Shown piece by piece: positions 35,901 to 44,951 of a DNA stretch of 64,000 nt; position 1 is the first letter of the stretch, and every line of letters starts with the position of its first letter. The stretch covers positions 10,843,151-10,907,150 of the forward strand of contig NC_003071.7 in the NCBI RefSeq assembly GCF_000001735.4, read 5' to 3'. Source of the DNA: Arabidopsis thaliana. Its lineage: Eukaryota > Streptophyta > Magnoliopsida > Brassicales > Brassicaceae. Under the pieces are notes generated by a model. It saw nothing but the letters and a program-made list of their open reading frames with translations. It did no database searches and was not told where the DNA came from. The position numbers were made by a program, and so were the translations under genes.

Positions 35901-37062
35901 CCAAAGCGATCATGGATTCATACACCGTATCTACCTTGCTAAGAGTAAAAAACCAGACAAAATTATTTGGAATTACAATACAACGGGAGAATATACGGTT
36001 CGTTCTGGCTATTGGCTCCTTACTCATGATCCGTCCACAAACATTCCCGCCATAAACCCTCCTCATGGTTCGATCGATTTGAAAACCAGAATCTGGAATT
36101 TGCCAATCATGCCGAAATTAAAACACTTCCTTTGGCGAGCCCTATCTCAAGCTCTTGCTACAACTGAGAGGTTAACTACTAGAGGAATGCGTATAGATCC
36201 TAGTTGTCCTCGTTGCCATCGGGAAAATGAATCGATTAACCATGCTCTCTTTACTTGCCCTTTCGCAACAATGGCTTGGCGGTTATCAGATTCGTCACTC
36301 ATTCGTAATCAACTTATGTCAAACGACTTTGAAGAAAACATCTCCAATATCTTGAACTTTGTCCAGGATACCACAATGTCAGATTTCCATAAGCTTCTCC
36401 CGGTTTGGCTCATATGGCGAATATGGAAGGCAAGAAATAATGTAGTATTCAATAAGTTCAGAGAAAGCCCGTCAAAAACTGTTTTAAGTGCAAAGGCTGA
36501 AACACATGATTGGCTCAATGCAACACAAAGCCATAAGAAAACACCATCACCGACTCGACAAATTGCAGAGAATAAAATAGAATGGAGGAATCCACCTGCC
36601 ACATATGTAAAGTGTAATTTTGATGCTGGTTTCGATGTACAGAAGTTGGAAGCTACAGGAGGCTGGATCATCAGAAATCATTACGGGACACCAATTTCAT
36701 GGGGTTCAATGAAGTTGGCTCATACGAGTAATCCGCTTGAGGCAGAAACCAAAGCTCTTTTGGCGGCTTTACAACAAACCTGGATTCGAGGATACACACA
36801 AGTATTCATGGAAGGCGATTGTCAGACGCTAATTAACTTGATTAATGGGATTTCGTTTCACAGTTCCTTAGCAAATCACCTGGAGGACATCAGTTTTTGG
36901 GCAAATAAATTTGCAAGCATTCAGTTTGGTTTTATTAGGAAAAAGGGAAACAAATTAGCTCATGTCTTAGCGAAATATGGTTGTACTTATTCTACCTTTT
37001 ATTCTGATTCTGGTTCTTTACCTATTTGGCTTGATCGATACTTTTGTAATGACTCTAATTGA
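32953..37062 (+). CDS. LINE ORF2: endonuclease, reverse transcriptase and RNase H
   Basis: 1,369 aa, uninterrupted. Domains in order: an APE-type endonuclease at about residues 1-230 (ISWNCQGIG, VETLNQ, LLVGDFNEI, GSDHKPV); reverse transcriptase at about 470-750 (YRPIALCNVLYKVISK, GIRQGDPLSPYLFIL, catalytic LQFADDSLF); a zf-RVT region with CPRCH and H-C residues at about 1035-1110; and a C-terminal RNase H-like domain at about 1215-1340 with acidic residues in NFDAG, EAETKALL, EGDCQ and a histidine in NKLAHVLAKYG. Together these support target-primed reverse transcription. The start overlaps the ORF1 stop by the bases ATGA, so translation probably depends on reinitiation. All catalytic motifs that I can see are intact. 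Confidence 0.95.
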   Translation: MRIISWNCQGIGMPLTQSRLFRLFRMYNYDILFLVETLNQCDKVCKLAYDLGFPNVITQPPNGRSGGLALMWKNNVSLSLISQDERLIDSHVTFNNKSFYLSCVYGHPTQSERHQLWQTLEHISDNRNAEWLLVGDFNEILSNAEKIGGPMREEWTFRNFRNMVSHCDIEDMRSKGDRFSWVGERHTHTVKCCLDRVFINSAWTATFPYAEIEFLDFTGSDHKPVLVHFNESFPRRSKLFRFDNRLIDIPTFKRIVQTSWRTNRNSRSTPITERISSCRQAMARLKHASNLNSEQRIKKLQSSLNRAMESTRRVDRQLIPQLQESLAKAFSDEEIYWKQKSRNQWMKEGDQNTGYFHACTKTRYSQNRVNTIMDDQGRMFTGDKEIGNHAQDFFTNIFSTNGIKVSPIDFADFKSTVTNTVNLDLTKEFSDTEIYDAICQIGDDKAPGPDGLTARFYKNCWDIVGYDVILEVKKFFETSFMKPSINHTNICMIPKITNPTTLSDYRPIALCNVLYKVISKCLVNRLKSHLNSIVSDSQAAFIPGRIINDNVMIAHEVMHSLKVRKRVSKTYMAVKTDVSKAYDRVEWDFLETTMRLFGFCNKWIGWIMAAVKSVHYSVLINGSPHGYITPTRGIRQGDPLSPYLFILCGDILSHLINGRASSGDLRGVRIGNGAPAITHLQFADDSLFFCQANVRNCQALKDVFDVYEYYSGQKINVQKSMITFGSRVYGSTQSRLKQILEIPNQGGGGKYLGLPEQFGRKKKEMFEYIIDRVKKRTSTWSARFLSPAGKEIMLKSVALAMPVYAMSCFKLPKGIVSEIESLLMNFWWEKASNQRGIPWVAWKRLQYSKKEGGLGFRDLAKFNDALLAKQAWRLIQYPNSLFARVMKARYFKDVSILDAKVRKQQSYGWASLLDGIALLKKGTRHLIGDGQNIRIGLDNIVDSHPPRPLNTEETYKEMTINNLFERKGSYYFWDDSKISQFVDQSDHGFIHRIYLAKSKKPDKIIWNYNTTGEYTVRSGYWLLTHDPSTNIPAINPPHGSIDLKTRIWNLPIMPKLKHFLWRALSQALATTERLTTRGMRIDPSCPRCHRENESINHALFTCPFATMAWRLSDSSLIRNQLMSNDFEENISNILNFVQDTTMSDFHKLLPVWLIWRIWKARNNVVFNKFRESPSKTVLSAKAETHDWLNATQSHKKTPSPTRQIAENKIEWRNPPATYVKCNFDAGFDVQKLEATGGWIIRNHYGTPISWGSMKLAHTSNPLEAETKALLAALQQTWIRGYTQVFMEGDCQTLINLINGISFHSSLANHLEDISFWANKFASIQFGFIRKKGNKLAHVLAKYGCTYSTFYSDSGSLPIWLDRYFCNDSN

Positions 37063-37114
37063 TTAATATAATTGTTTTGACGTAAAAAAAAAAAAAAAAA
37101 AACACTTTCTTAAT

Positions 37115-38044
37115 ATATGATCGAAACGAAACAAGTTTAAAAGAATCTCCGTCCTTTCGAACTAGTTTTATTTCATGTCATACTTTTTTAATCAATGACA
37201 TTTTTGTAAACACTAATCAACTTTCAAGATATTTTAATAAATGTAATGTTCAAATAATAGTATAGATTAATAATAGTTTCTTTATTCATAAAAATTAAAT
37301 ACCTTATGTAGCCATTCTCCTAATTTTTTCTTCCTTTTATACATACCAAACTTTTATTTTCTCCACTAACAAAAAGAAACAAATTAATATTTTCTTACAG
37401 TCAACAATATAAATAATCTTTTCCTTAATTAATAATCTTTATCCTTTTATCAATTAATCAAACTGGTGTCTCTTTGTAATCAGTCCCAATATATAACACA
37501 AACGTTCATACTAATGAATTAACTAAGCAGTCAAAAAAAAAAAAAAAAAAAACGAGTTGTGAAATTAGAGAAGAAAAAAAACTCAGAGCAGTGACAAACA
37601 TCGATTCAAGAGTTGTGAAGCGCCGCCGATTTTCGTAGAAGATAATCTGATTCCAAATTTCTCTTTTTTGGGATCGCTTCGCTACTTCTGATTCCATTTC
37701 ACCTCGGCAAAAATCTGGAATCTGTACCGTCACAGCCGAAAATTCTCTTCCTTCACCGTTTCGTTTCGCTGCTTATGTAAGATTCAATCTTCCTTTGCTT
37801 ATGTATTTGTTATTTATGGATACTCCGATCCTTGGTTACTACTGTGCGTGAATACCCACTTGGAGTTTAACATACGATACTTTATTGATGAATACTTTGG
37901 GAAATCTGGTGAATTTGATTGTTGTTTTGAGTGATATATGTTGAATTGTTTTAGAATTACGAGCAATGTCCCTGGCTGATACATTTTAGGGTTTAGGACA
38001 TAACTGTTTAGTTCTTGTCCAATTTTCATGATATTCAGACGAGT
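37115..38044 (+). other. spacer and 5' leader of the DnaJ gene
   Basis: AT-rich sequence, then an 18-base A run at 37534-37551 and a leader with exon-like composition (about 37600-37780). A 5' UTR intron probably runs from near 37776 to the acceptor TTTGCAG at 38456-38462. No ORF. Confidence 0.45.
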
Positions 38045-38228
38045 GTTAGATTTCTGGCAATTTAATTATTAGGGTTTCGTTTTTTATATTAATGAATTCT
38101 ACAATGCAACATTTTTGTAGATCAAATGATTAGGGTTTCTGGCAATGAAATGTTAGATTTCTTGCAATTTAATTATTAGGGTTTCCTTTTTATATTAATG
38201 AATTCTGCAATGCAGCATTTTTTGTGAG
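38045..38228. repeat. direct duplication in the DnaJ 5' leader intron
   Basis: A segment of about 76 bp (38045-38120) is repeated at 38152-38228 with only a few differences. Both copies contain GCAATTTAATTATTAGGGTT, then TATATTAATGAATTCT and an ending CATTTTTTGT-like stretch. They are separated by 31 bp that itself repeats TTAGGGTTTCTGGCAAT. Confidence 0.85.
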
Positions 38229-38639
38229 TCAAGAATAAATGTGTTGATGGAGTTTAATGACTTGTTCATAAGTAGTGCCATTCTTGACGTTTAGGAATCT
38301 TGAGTTTATATATCATCTTGGATGAGATTTATGCATTGATTGGTTAATAGTGGCTTTATTTTGGATTGCTTCTGCCTTCAGTTCTCTAATCATTATTACC
38401 CTATCTGTCTGGTTTATAGATTTGCTTTAGTTTAGGTAATTAACTTCCAAATGTATTTGCAGTGTGCGGATTTGTCGTTGGTGCTCAATTCCCCTAGAAT
38501 CGGTATCCAGTCCATCTCTCGTGCAACTTTTATATCAGTCTCTTTATTGAGAAGTCGATTCGGTTTCCCCGAGCAGTCAGGTCCCTGCTCCTCCATTCGT
38601 GGCATTTTGTAGAGGAGAATATACATTAGGAGACTTCCA

Positions 38640-40610
38640 ATGGAGTTTAATAAAGAAGAAGCTACAAGGGCTAGAGAGATTGCAAAGAGGAAGTTTTTAG
38701 CAAATGATTTTGCGGGGGCGAGGAAATTTGCCTTGAAGGCTCAGTTTCTGTATCCTGAACTCGATGGAATTGCTCAAATGGTGGCCACTTTTGATGTTCA
38801 TTTATCTGCACAGAATATCATTTATGGGGATGTAGACCACTATGGTGTACTTGGTCTGAACCCTGAGGCTGATGACGAAATAGTGAGGAAGCGTTACAGA
38901 AAGTTAGCTGTAATGCTTCATCCAGACAGGAACAAGTCAGTCGGAGCAGAGGAAGCCTTTAAGTTTCTTTCACAGGCTTGGGGTGTCTTCTCTGACAAGG
39001 CAAAGAGAGCTGACTATGACCTGAAGAGGAATGTGGGATTGTATAAGGGAGGAGGAGCATCATCGTCAAGGCCTGCAACCAATGGGTTTCAGAAAGTTAC
39101 TAAAGCTAGCGGTAACACAACCAAAGTAAAGAGTTCAAAGAGAGGTATAAAACGGGCAAGTGATGCCTCTGCTGCCGCTACTACTTCTACCTCGGCCCAG
39201 AAAACAACTGCTGATGGGACCTTTTGGACTGTATGCCGTACTTGCAGAACACAGTATGAATATCATAGTGTTTATCTAAATCAGAACCTCCTGTGTCCCA
39301 ACTGTCGTAAGCCGTTTATAGCTGTGGAAACAGATCCTCCAGGTTCAGGTTCGATTCGCAAGACCTTTCACGAGCACCAATTCGACTCTCTCCGCCATAC
39401 AACAGACGGAAGAAAGAAAAATGTACCTGGAAGAGACAACAATGGGGTGTATGGTGAATATGATTCCTTTGAGTGGGGTGTGTTCACTGGAACTAAAACT
39501 TCTGCTCATGCTACACCGACCGGGTCACGAAAAGATGAGGTTGTGCGTAGAGAGTATACCAAAAGGACGGCTGGTCCTTCATCAACAATTCCTCCAAAAA
39601 GAAGAAAGGTTATGGAAAATGCAGTTGCGGGTGGCAACATTGCAAGTTGTCTTGCTCCCAAGTCCACTGGTGTAAAAGAAGTTTCTGAGGACGAGCTGAA
39701 GAATTTATTGAAGAAGAAAGCTAAATCAGTAATCAGCAGAAACCTGCCAGAGTTATGCACCATCGTTGCTGAAACTGAAACTAACGGAAGGGGAATGGAA
39801 ACTGAGGATCTCAATGGTTTCAATGCAGGTTCTTCAGTAAACAAAAATGCCATTGAATCATGCTGCATGAATACTGACAAGGAATTGAATTCACTGGGAG
39901 CCTTGACATTAGATGTTACTGCGCCGGATTTTTGTGACTTTGACAAGGATCGAACTGAAAAGTCAGTTAAGGATAACCAGATATGGGCTTTTTACGATTC
40001 TCATGAAGGTCTGCCTCGATCATATGCCTTGATACATAATGTTATCTCCGTAGATCCATTCAAGGTGCGTATGAGTTGGCTTACTCCAGTAACAAACGGT
40101 GAGCCTAGCTCAACGAATTGGCTTGGTTTTGGTATACCAAAAAGTTGTGGAGGTTTCAGAGTTAGGAAAACACTAATCTACAGGTCACCTTACAGTTTCT
40201 CACACAAAGTAAACCTGGTCAAAGGCAATCATGGGGAATTCCTTATATATCCTAGAACAGGCGATGTCTGGGCTCTGTATCGGAAATGGTCCCCTGACTG
40301 GAACTATCTTACAGGAGTCGAAACAGTTGAGTACGATATAGTTGAAGTAGTTGAAGGATACACAGAGGAATATGGTGTGGTAGTGGTTCCTCTGGTTAAA
40401 GTTGCTGGTTTCAAAGCCGTGTTTCACCATCATTTGGATTCCAAAGAAACCAAAAGGTTCCTTAGGGATGAAATTTCGAGATTCTCTCACAAGATACCGT
40501 CTTACTTGCTGACAGGTCAAGAAGCACCCGGTGCACCCAGAGGTTGCAGACAGCTTGACCCGGCAGCAACACCGTCACAGCTTCTTCAGGCTATCGATGA
40601 TTATCGGTAA
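38640..40610 (+). CDS. DnaJ (type C) protein with zinc-ribbon and DUF3444 domains
   Basis: Intronless coding region of 656 aa. An N-terminal helical region (MEFNKEEATRAREIAKRK) typical of this plant group is followed by a J domain at about residues 65-130 with the HPD motif (LHPDRNKS). Next comes a Ser/Lys-rich linker and a four-cysteine ribbon (CRTCRTQYEYH...CPNCRKPF, about 199-225). A likely nuclear signal (PPKRRKV) lies near 320. The C-terminal DUF3444 domain covers about 445-630 (IWAFYDSHEGLPRSYALI). The J domain stimulates Hsp70 ATPase activity; DUF3444 has no firmly known function, and clients are unknown. The ATG is the first in the last leader exon. Very similar paralogues exist in Arabidopsis. 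Confidence 0.93.
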   Translation: MEFNKEEATRAREIAKRKFLANDFAGARKFALKAQFLYPELDGIAQMVATFDVHLSAQNIIYGDVDHYGVLGLNPEADDEIVRKRYRKLAVMLHPDRNKSVGAEEAFKFLSQAWGVFSDKAKRADYDLKRNVGLYKGGGASSSRPATNGFQKVTKASGNTTKVKSSKRGIKRASDASAAATTSTSAQKTTADGTFWTVCRTCRTQYEYHSVYLNQNLLCPNCRKPFIAVETDPPGSGSIRKTFHEHQFDSLRHTTDGRKKNVPGRDNNGVYGEYDSFEWGVFTGTKTSAHATPTGSRKDEVVRREYTKRTAGPSSTIPPKRRKVMENAVAGGNIASCLAPKSTGVKEVSEDELKNLLKKKAKSVISRNLPELCTIVAETETNGRGMETEDLNGFNAGSSVNKNAIESCCMNTDKELNSLGALTLDVTAPDFCDFDKDRTEKSVKDNQIWAFYDSHEGLPRSYALIHNVISVDPFKVRMSWLTPVTNGEPSSTNWLGFGIPKSCGGFRVRKTLIYRSPYSFSHKVNLVKGNHGEFLIYPRTGDVWALYRKWSPDWNYLTGVETVEYDIVEVVEGYTEEYGVVVVPLVKVAGFKAVFHHHLDSKETKRFLRDEISRFSHKIPSYLLTGQEAPGAPRGCRQLDPAATPSQLLQAIDDYR

Positions 40611-40762
40611 GGTGTAAGATTCAAACTTTTTGTATTTTAGTAATGTAATGTAATATGCTTAAATATGAACTGAATGTTTTATTCTAGTTTATGGGTAACA
40701 TAGAAGCTAGAAGAACCTACAGTGCGAGTTTTCGTTGTGTTTTATAACTAAAAAGAGGAGCT

Positions 40763-41334
40763 CTAATGAATCTGAATATTTTCATTAAATGCCTGGCAAC
40801 AAAAACAGTTTAAAGTGCAATACATTAAAAAAAAAACATAGACTATTCAGAATTTGTTTCATTACTCCTCGAGCACAATTCGACTGCATAGTGGGAAAGA
40901 ATTTTGCTGTCTTAACCACTCGACGATATATCTTTGATGAAACCGATGCAAACAATGTGGCAGTTTGTGGTTATTTGATTCTTGTCATTGTCGTTCCACA
41001 AATTCTCCACCGCACATTTTGGAATCACGGAGAACACCTCTTGGGACAAGGGAGGATCATGGAGACAGGAATTGATGAGCGGAAAAGGGTTAGAGGGACG
41101 GGAAGGAGAACTGCGTAAAGTGACACTTCCATTGATTTCGTCTATTAAGCATCTCCGAAATTTGGCAAGAGAGAACTATGAGATGATGAGGTTTGACTGA
41201 TCTTTGCATTGATGTTTACTTTACCAGCTGTAGTCTTCATTGTCAACAAATTCAAGCAGAGAAACAAGAGAGAGATGAAATCGTCAGAAGAAGATGTTGA
41301 GATACAAAAAGACAAGCGATTGTTGATATTATAG
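40763..41334 (-). pseudogene. decayed tandem copy of the RING-H2 gene
   Basis: This stretch aligns through most of its length with 41412-42230 downstream, including the 3' flank (CATAGACTATTCAGAAT) and the 5' leader. On the minus strand the RING part reads LPHCLHRFHQRYIVEWLR...NSFPLC. Compared with the intact gene, the sixth zinc ligand is Cys to Tyr and the seventh Cys to Phe. Upstream, the frame from the matching ATG stops after about 31 codons, a frameshift separates it from SLIDEINGSV-like homology, and a large central part is deleted. It cannot make a functional RING. Confidence 0.8.
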
Positions 41335-41512
41335 GTAACATACTATAATAGAAACAAGGAGACTTTAAAATTTGATTTTTCATTAAGTTTCTACTAAAGG
41401 AAACAAACTTAAACGAATCTAAATTGTTTCATTATTACATGCCTAGGCAGCATAAGCAGTTTCAATTGCATTACATTAATAAAAACAAGGGTAAGCATAG
41501 ACTATTCAGAAT

Positions 41513-42145
41513 CTATATATTATATGATTGTTGACTCTCTTCGAGCACAATTCTACGGCAGATAGGGCAAGAATTACACCTCCTTAACCACTCAGAGATA
41601 CATTCTTTATGAAATCGATGTGAGCAATGTGCCAACTTTTTTATTCTCTTACCATCGTTGACGTAATCGTTCAAAAAATTCTCCAAACATATAGGACATG
41701 TCGATTCGTCTTCTACTTCTTGAGTTTCTTCTTTAGGAAGACAAGAAACAGGAATCACTGAGAACACTTCTTGCGTTAAAACGACGTTAACGAACATGAA
41801 CAACCGTTGTAGAAACCCAACGCTTAAACTCGCTTGACCAGTGATTACCTCAGCGATATATTTGGACAAGGAAGGATCATGGAGACGAGAATCAAGAAGC
41901 GGAAAGAGATGAAACGGAGTGAATTTGTAGTTTAAGAGATTCAAACGGATTTGAGAGATGGGGAGAGGAGGTCCTGGATACAATCCATTAAAAGTGATAC
42001 TTCCATTGGATTTGTCAATCACATATCTCTTGAATTGTTGACGGAGATTGATGATGCAAACAGTGTTGTTTAGGCTCAAGGGTAAATATGTGGTTTGACT
42101 GAATATCTTCGTAGTGATAGCGAATTTCATATCTCCAGTCTCCAT
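41513..42145 (-). CDS. RING-H2 finger protein, probable E3 ubiquitin ligase
   Basis: Intronless, 210 aa from ATG 42145 (METGDMKFAI). Residues from about 147 on form a C3H2C3 RING-H2: CPICLENF, then HCSHRFHKEC and CNSCPICRR, with all eight ligands present. The N-terminal 140 residues have no recognisable domain apart from a hydrophobic stretch near FLQRLFMFVNVVL. RING-H2 proteins bring E2 enzymes to substrates; substrate and location are unknown. The neighbouring copy at 40763-41334 shows that the locus arose by tandem duplication, and only this copy is intact. Confidence 0.88.
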   Translation of the reverse strand: METGDMKFAITTKIFSQTTYLPLSLNNTVCIINLRQQFKRYVIDKSNGSITFNGLYPGPPLPISQIRLNLLNYKFTPFHLFPLLDSRLHDPSLSKYIAEVITGQASLSVGFLQRLFMFVNVVLTQEVFSVIPVSCLPKEETQEVEDESTCPICLENFLNDYVNDGKRIKKLAHCSHRFHKECISEWLRRCNSCPICRRIVLEESQQSYNI

Positions 42146-42230
42146 TCTCAACAAACTTAAGCAGACACAATAAGAGAGAAATCGTTAGATGTTGAGATGA
42201 GAAGAGACAAGTGTTTGTTGATGTTATTAT

Positions 42231-42730
42231 ATAAGTTTTGCGCTCAATAGTAAGTTTCCTTTTTTGTTTTTGGTTTCATCTACTTATTTCCTTTTTCATA
42301 GACTTATGTTAACGTTTATCTCTTGCTATTTCCTTTTTTGTTTGTTATCCTTTCCTTTTCTTTTTGACAGAACTCTGTTTTTTGCTGTTGTTTCTATTTG
42401 CCTTTTCTAATTCGAACTAGTCGATTTCGGTGATTGTATTGACTGTGATTTATTTGAAGAGGCAAAGAAACAACAAGAGCCTTAAGTACAATGCCTAGTT
42501 TTACTTGTACCGGTTTTCAAGGATCATATTATTGGACCTACAGATAATTCCTACAGACAATTTCATAGGTGATTCTTCGGTTTTGACAGTTTATTATTTT
42601 GAAAACTGAACATATGTACTCTTTATTTTTCTGTAGATAGATATCTTTCTCACGAGTACAACAATTTTTTTACCTTAAGCTGCTTGATGATCGCTTCATG
42701 AGAGACATGAGTATTACATACGCAGATGCA
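42231..42730. other. spacer
   Basis: AT-rich upstream region of the RING gene and 3' region of the Sel1/TPR gene. No further feature. Confidence 0.4.
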
Positions 42731-44692
42731 TCATACATAGGCACATTCGTTATCTTGTTCCCTCATAAGAAGTTTCTCTTCTTGCTCCACCCTTTGCAGC
42801 CATTTCAGCCCTAGATCGCACCCTGCTCTTGCAGCGATTTGGAACTGTTCTTTTGCCATCTCTAATGGATTCATCTCCGGATTTTCCAGGTTCTTTCTTG
42901 CTCTCTTGGGAGGTGAAACTCCCACGACGTTCAATTTTGTTAGAGATTCTGGGACTTGCACACCTGTATAGTTGATATCTTAAGCAAGTAACCTTGAAAG
43001 CAAGAAACATAACGATATTGTTGTGTTCCTAAGATCTAGAAAGCCAGGAGTGACCAAAAAACAAATCCACTTTGGATAGCCATGAGGATCTGATGTAAAA
43101 GAAGCAAGATAAGTCTGTGCTGAAAGAGGATTACTAACCTCTAAGTAAAAGAGATCCATATGCTATAGCAGCACCAGCATGTCCCTGAACGTTTACAAGA
43201 AGATGTCAGACTATGGAAACTACAAGAAGATACCACTTTACAGACTCTTACAGATTTTACATAAAATTTTGACATAAGACAATGCATGTTTCGTCGATAT
43301 TCAAAAGTAGAACATATGATGATAACTATAGCGCAGAATTTACACTAATGAGGCAGTAATGAAACGAAAACAGAAGCTGGCTCTTTGTAAACACTGCTTC
43401 AGCGGTACAGATCTACAGACAAAATAAGAAAGAGCAGTATCGCCAGACATGAAGTTTATTACCTTCTCTGAAGCCCTATGGAAACACCATATAGCTGAAT
43501 CCACATCTTGCTTCACACAGTCTCCTGTCAGATACACTATTCCTAAAAGATAGAGGGCACCTGGATGTAGCTGCAAGTTACCAACTCAAGGTGAGATTAC
43601 TATGAAATTTCCGAATTATACGTTCATACAAGTCTCTGAGCTGCAAAAATGCATTCATACCTGATCAACAGCATTCTCTATATAGTGAAACGCCTGTTGA
43701 TCCGACTGGACATGATCATTCTGAAAGAAAGATTGCAATTAGTATGAAATGCTGGGGCAGTTTAGTGATGAGTGGGAGACAATCAGACAGATATTAACTA
43801 AGTAAACTTTCGAATTCTGAGGAAACAAAGCTGCTCATGAAACAGACATTCCTCAACTAAAGAGTAGCCCACTAAAGCAACAATGAAACTGATTAAGATA
43901 AAGATGAAGCTCTAAGGTATCTACATCTAATGTTCTCTCTAAGAAGTCGGGGAAAACCGATATTGTAAACATTATTAACAGGCGGTTACAAGGACGAATT
44001 GTAAGGAAGCCTGACCTCGACTCTTAAACGACACCCTAGCTCATATTGAGCATCTGCATTACCCATGTCTGCAGCTTCGACAAGCAAAGCAGCTCCCCTG
44101 TGATGATCAAAGACAATAATACATGGATAAGAAGACAACAAAAAGAAATATGTGACTAATGATTTACTTACACAGCTTTACAAGCTCCAGGAACATGGTA
44201 CTTCAGGTGCAACTTGGAAAGCCAATACCTAGCATGAGTGTTCAAATTATCAGCTTCCAGAGCAAGTTCAAAGTTCTCTTTAGCTCCCTATAACCAGAAA
44301 AAAAAATCATATTTAGAAATAAACACCAACGATACAAAGCACTACATTCAAACACTTATGGCATACATAAGTGTTATACCCTGAGGAGAGGAATAAGACG
44401 ACGATCATTGAGTTCACAGTAATCGATAACTCTCTCTACTTCTTTAATCGCGCTCCATCCTTTGGCTACATACTCCATTGCCTTCTCATTCCTACTGTGT
44501 AATCCTCTCTGATTCAAACCATAAACACCACAAACGTAAATCACAGAACCGAAACAAACTCATTTCCAATCGAAATCCACAAAAAGGAAAATGTCATACT
44601 CGCTGTTCGAATCCATGAACAGTATGATGACAAGCAATCTTCGATTCCGCGGCGACGGCGGCTGCTTGCCGGAGAATTAAACGACGAAACAT
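42731..44692 (-). CDS. Sel1-like/TPR-like repeat protein
   Basis: Eight exons from the 5' end: 44600-44692, 44380-44508, 44172-44287, 44016-44097, 43661-43720, 43463-43570, 43139-43184 and 42731-42963; 288 aa, all GT-AG. The N terminus ([18 protein letters not shown]) is basic and Ala-rich, like a mitochondrial presequence. The body is alpha-helical, with Sel1/TPR signatures such as [42 protein letters not shown] and [13 protein letters not shown]. Such repeats form a scaffold for protein binding; partner unknown. It is transcribed divergently from MEF8 with only about 260 bp between the two start codons, which suggests a shared promoter. Confidence 0.85.
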
Positions 44693-44951
44693 GATTTAGC
44701 CGGAGAAGAAACCTAACCGGAGAGAATTTTGAAAGAAACCTTCAACTAGGCTTAGCTAAAGTTGCTTTTTAGTCCACTGTATTTTATTCAAGCCCATATA
44801 AAGCCCATTATCATAAATTACAACTTTCCCCTCGAGCGTCGATGCTAAGTTCTCGGTCGGATTATTCAAGTTTGTCGCCGTCAAAACGAAACACCAACAC
44901 AAGTTCCGACCAAACTGGGATTCTGTTATCACTTTGGTCTCTGCTCTTCTG
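44693..44951. promoter_or_regulatory. bidirectional promoter with two site II elements
   Basis: The 259 bp between the ATGs of the Sel1/TPR gene (-) and MEF8 (+) contain two AGCCCA motifs (44791-44796 and 44802-44807), which read TGGGCT on the minus strand. TGGGCY site II elements are known to be enriched upstream of plant genes for mitochondrial proteins. Both flanking products look mitochondrial. No clear TATA box was seen on either strand. Confidence 0.6.

Larger units (their letters stand above)
31433..37100 (+). mobile_element. full-length L1-clade LINE (non-LTR retrotransposon)
   Basis: The element carries a 5' UTR, ORF1 and ORF2 with an ATGA overlap, a short 3' UTR and a poly(A) tract of about 19 A from 37084. 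It is flanked by perfect 14-bp direct repeats AACACTTTCTTAAT (31419-31432 and 37101-37114; the first two A could belong to the tail). The two large ORFs have no stop or frameshift. The structure matches Arabidopsis ATLINE1/Ta11-type elements. It sits in a gene-poor AT tract between CESA10 and the DnaJ gene. Confidence 0.95.

Noticed and set aside
37534..37551. A run that could mark a second retroelement tail
   Set aside because: No ORF or target duplication belongs to it; it reads as a T-rich element in the DnaJ promoter region.
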